A stretch of 64,000 nt of DNA, from contig NZ_CP009962.1 in the NCBI RefSeq assembly GCF_000786695.1, forward strand, positions 1-64,000, read 5' to 3'. Under the pieces are notes generated by a model that worked only from the letters and a program-made list of their open reading frames with translations, had not been told where the DNA came from and did not search any database. Below, one piece after another: positions 63,289 through 64,000 of this stretch. The DNA comes from Collimonas arenae. Its GTDB lineage: Bacteria; Pseudomonadota; Gammaproteobacteria; Burkholderiales; Burkholderiaceae_D. The position numbers were made by a program, and so were the translations under genes. Position 1 is the stretch's first letter; each line of letters begins with the position of its first letter.

Positions 63289-64000
63289 ATGACCGCATCA
63301 ACTTCACCGCAGCAAGAACTGGCGGCGCTGCTTAGCAAAGCCTACGGCGACCGCATCGCGCTCGAATGCATACCGGCGGAACTGGAGCCCGGCAGCAGCG
63401 AACAAGCCTATCAGGTGCAATCGGCCATGCTGGCGTACAGGCAAGCCAGGATAGGCGGCTGGAAGGTCGGCGCCAGATCGGCCGATGGTCCGGTGCAGGG
63501 AGCGCCGTTGCCGGCGGAACGCATCTATTCCGCCACGTCGGTGATCGAGCGCGGCGACTATCCGGTGCTGGGTATCGAGCTGGAAATCATGTTCTGCTTC
63601 GACCGGGATATCGAACCCGGTGACGCACCGTTGACGCCTGCGCAGGTGCTGCGCAACGTGGGCGCGATGGCGGCATCGATCGAAATCGTCTCCAGCCGCA
63701 TCGGCGGCTGGCCGGAAGTGCCGAAATTGCTGCAGCTGGCGGATTTGCAGAACCACGGCGCCTTGATTGGCGGTGAATTCATCGGCTATGACGCCGGTTT
63801 TCCGTTTACCAATCCCGTGGCGCATCTGACGCTGGGCGGCCGCGATATCTTCAACGGCAACGGCAGCAATCCGGCTGGCGATCCGCGCCGGTTATTGACA
63901 TGGTTGGTGCAGCACTGCAGCGCGCAAGGTATCGCCATTCCTCGCGGTACGGTGATTACTACGGGTTCCTATACCGGCATGCATTTTCCGGATGAACCCG
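63289..64000 (+). CDS. 2-keto-4-pentenoate hydratase family protein (partial, runs off the window)
   Basis: Starting at 63289, 12 bp after the MFS stop, the frame is open for 237 codons to the window end. It reads MTASTSPQQELAALLSKAYG, then GWKVGARSADGPVQGAP, VLGIELEIMFCF (acidic metal ligands) and TTGSYTGMHF. This is the FAH/MhpD-like fold, acting on 2-oxo acids in aromatic or sugar-acid catabolism. Its C-terminus lies outside the window. Confidence 0.87.
   Translation, partial: MTASTSPQQELAALLSKAYGDRIALECIPAELEPGSSEQAYQVQSAMLAYRQARIGGWKVGARSADGPVQGAPLPAERIYSATSVIERGDYPVLGIELEIMFCFDRDIEPGDAPLTPAQVLRNVGAMAASIEIVSSRIGGWPEVPKLLQLADLQNHGALIGGEFIGYDAGFPFTNPVAHLTLGGRDIFNGNGSNPAGDPRRLLTWLVQHCSAQGIAIPRGTVITTGSYTGMHFPDEP

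Overview
The window opens at the first base of dnaA and runs dnaA, dnaN, gyrB, the usual start of a linearised bacterial chromosome. Gene order, codon use and protein flavour suggest a beta-proteobacterium of the Oxalobacteraceae, probably Collimonas or a close relative. This is inference from recall; no search was run.

Layout. (1) 1-5543: replication core (dnaA, dnaN, gyrB). (2) 5544-39770: an accessory region, visibly more AT-rich and mosaic. It begins beside a 3' fragment of a tRNA-Pro gene. It holds a type I restriction-modification operon (hsdM, a YhcG/DUF1016-type nuclease, hsdS, hsdR), an Mrr-type nuclease, a CPBP membrane protein, a MITE-like repeat, LysE, GNAT and crotonase genes, several gene fragments, a class II Fic protein, and a diverged second copy of the gyrB 3' end. 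A second block (23806-39552) is a dense defence island: a GHKL ATPase fused to a Shedu-like PD-(D/E)XK nuclease, a SIR2-domain protein, a MORC-like ATPase / Z1 helicase / PD-(D/E)XK / AIPR operon, a cytosine-5 methyltransferase with Vsr, and an XRE regulator. Three homologous transposon-end-like sequences and several shuffled repeats record repeated insertion and decay. No integrase, transposase or recombinase gene is intact in the window. (3) 39778-64000: mostly metabolic genes with high-GC codon use: SDR, LysR, MFS transporters, aldehyde dehydrogenase, aldo/keto reductase, threonine dehydratase with RidA, gmhA, GST with HxlR, and a GntR-controlled aminotransferase / MFS / hydratase cluster. 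A small accessory pocket near 44200-45900 has an orphan nucleotidyltransferase and a deleted Fic pseudogene. Three acid-shock-like exported Lys/Ala-rich proteins are present; two of them are a segmental duplication with a conserved leader and terminator.

How genes work together. HsdM, HsdS and HsdR form one restriction complex. In the second block the methyltransferase and Vsr probably mark self DNA and repair its mutagenic by-product, while the MORC, Z1, nuclease and AIPR proteins probably form the restricting arm. Threonine dehydratase and RidA form a two-step unit, since RidA clears the reactive enamine. The GntR regulator has three matching operators across the 60.3-60.6 kb intergenic region. 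No tRNA (other than one fragment), rRNA or CRISPR array was seen.
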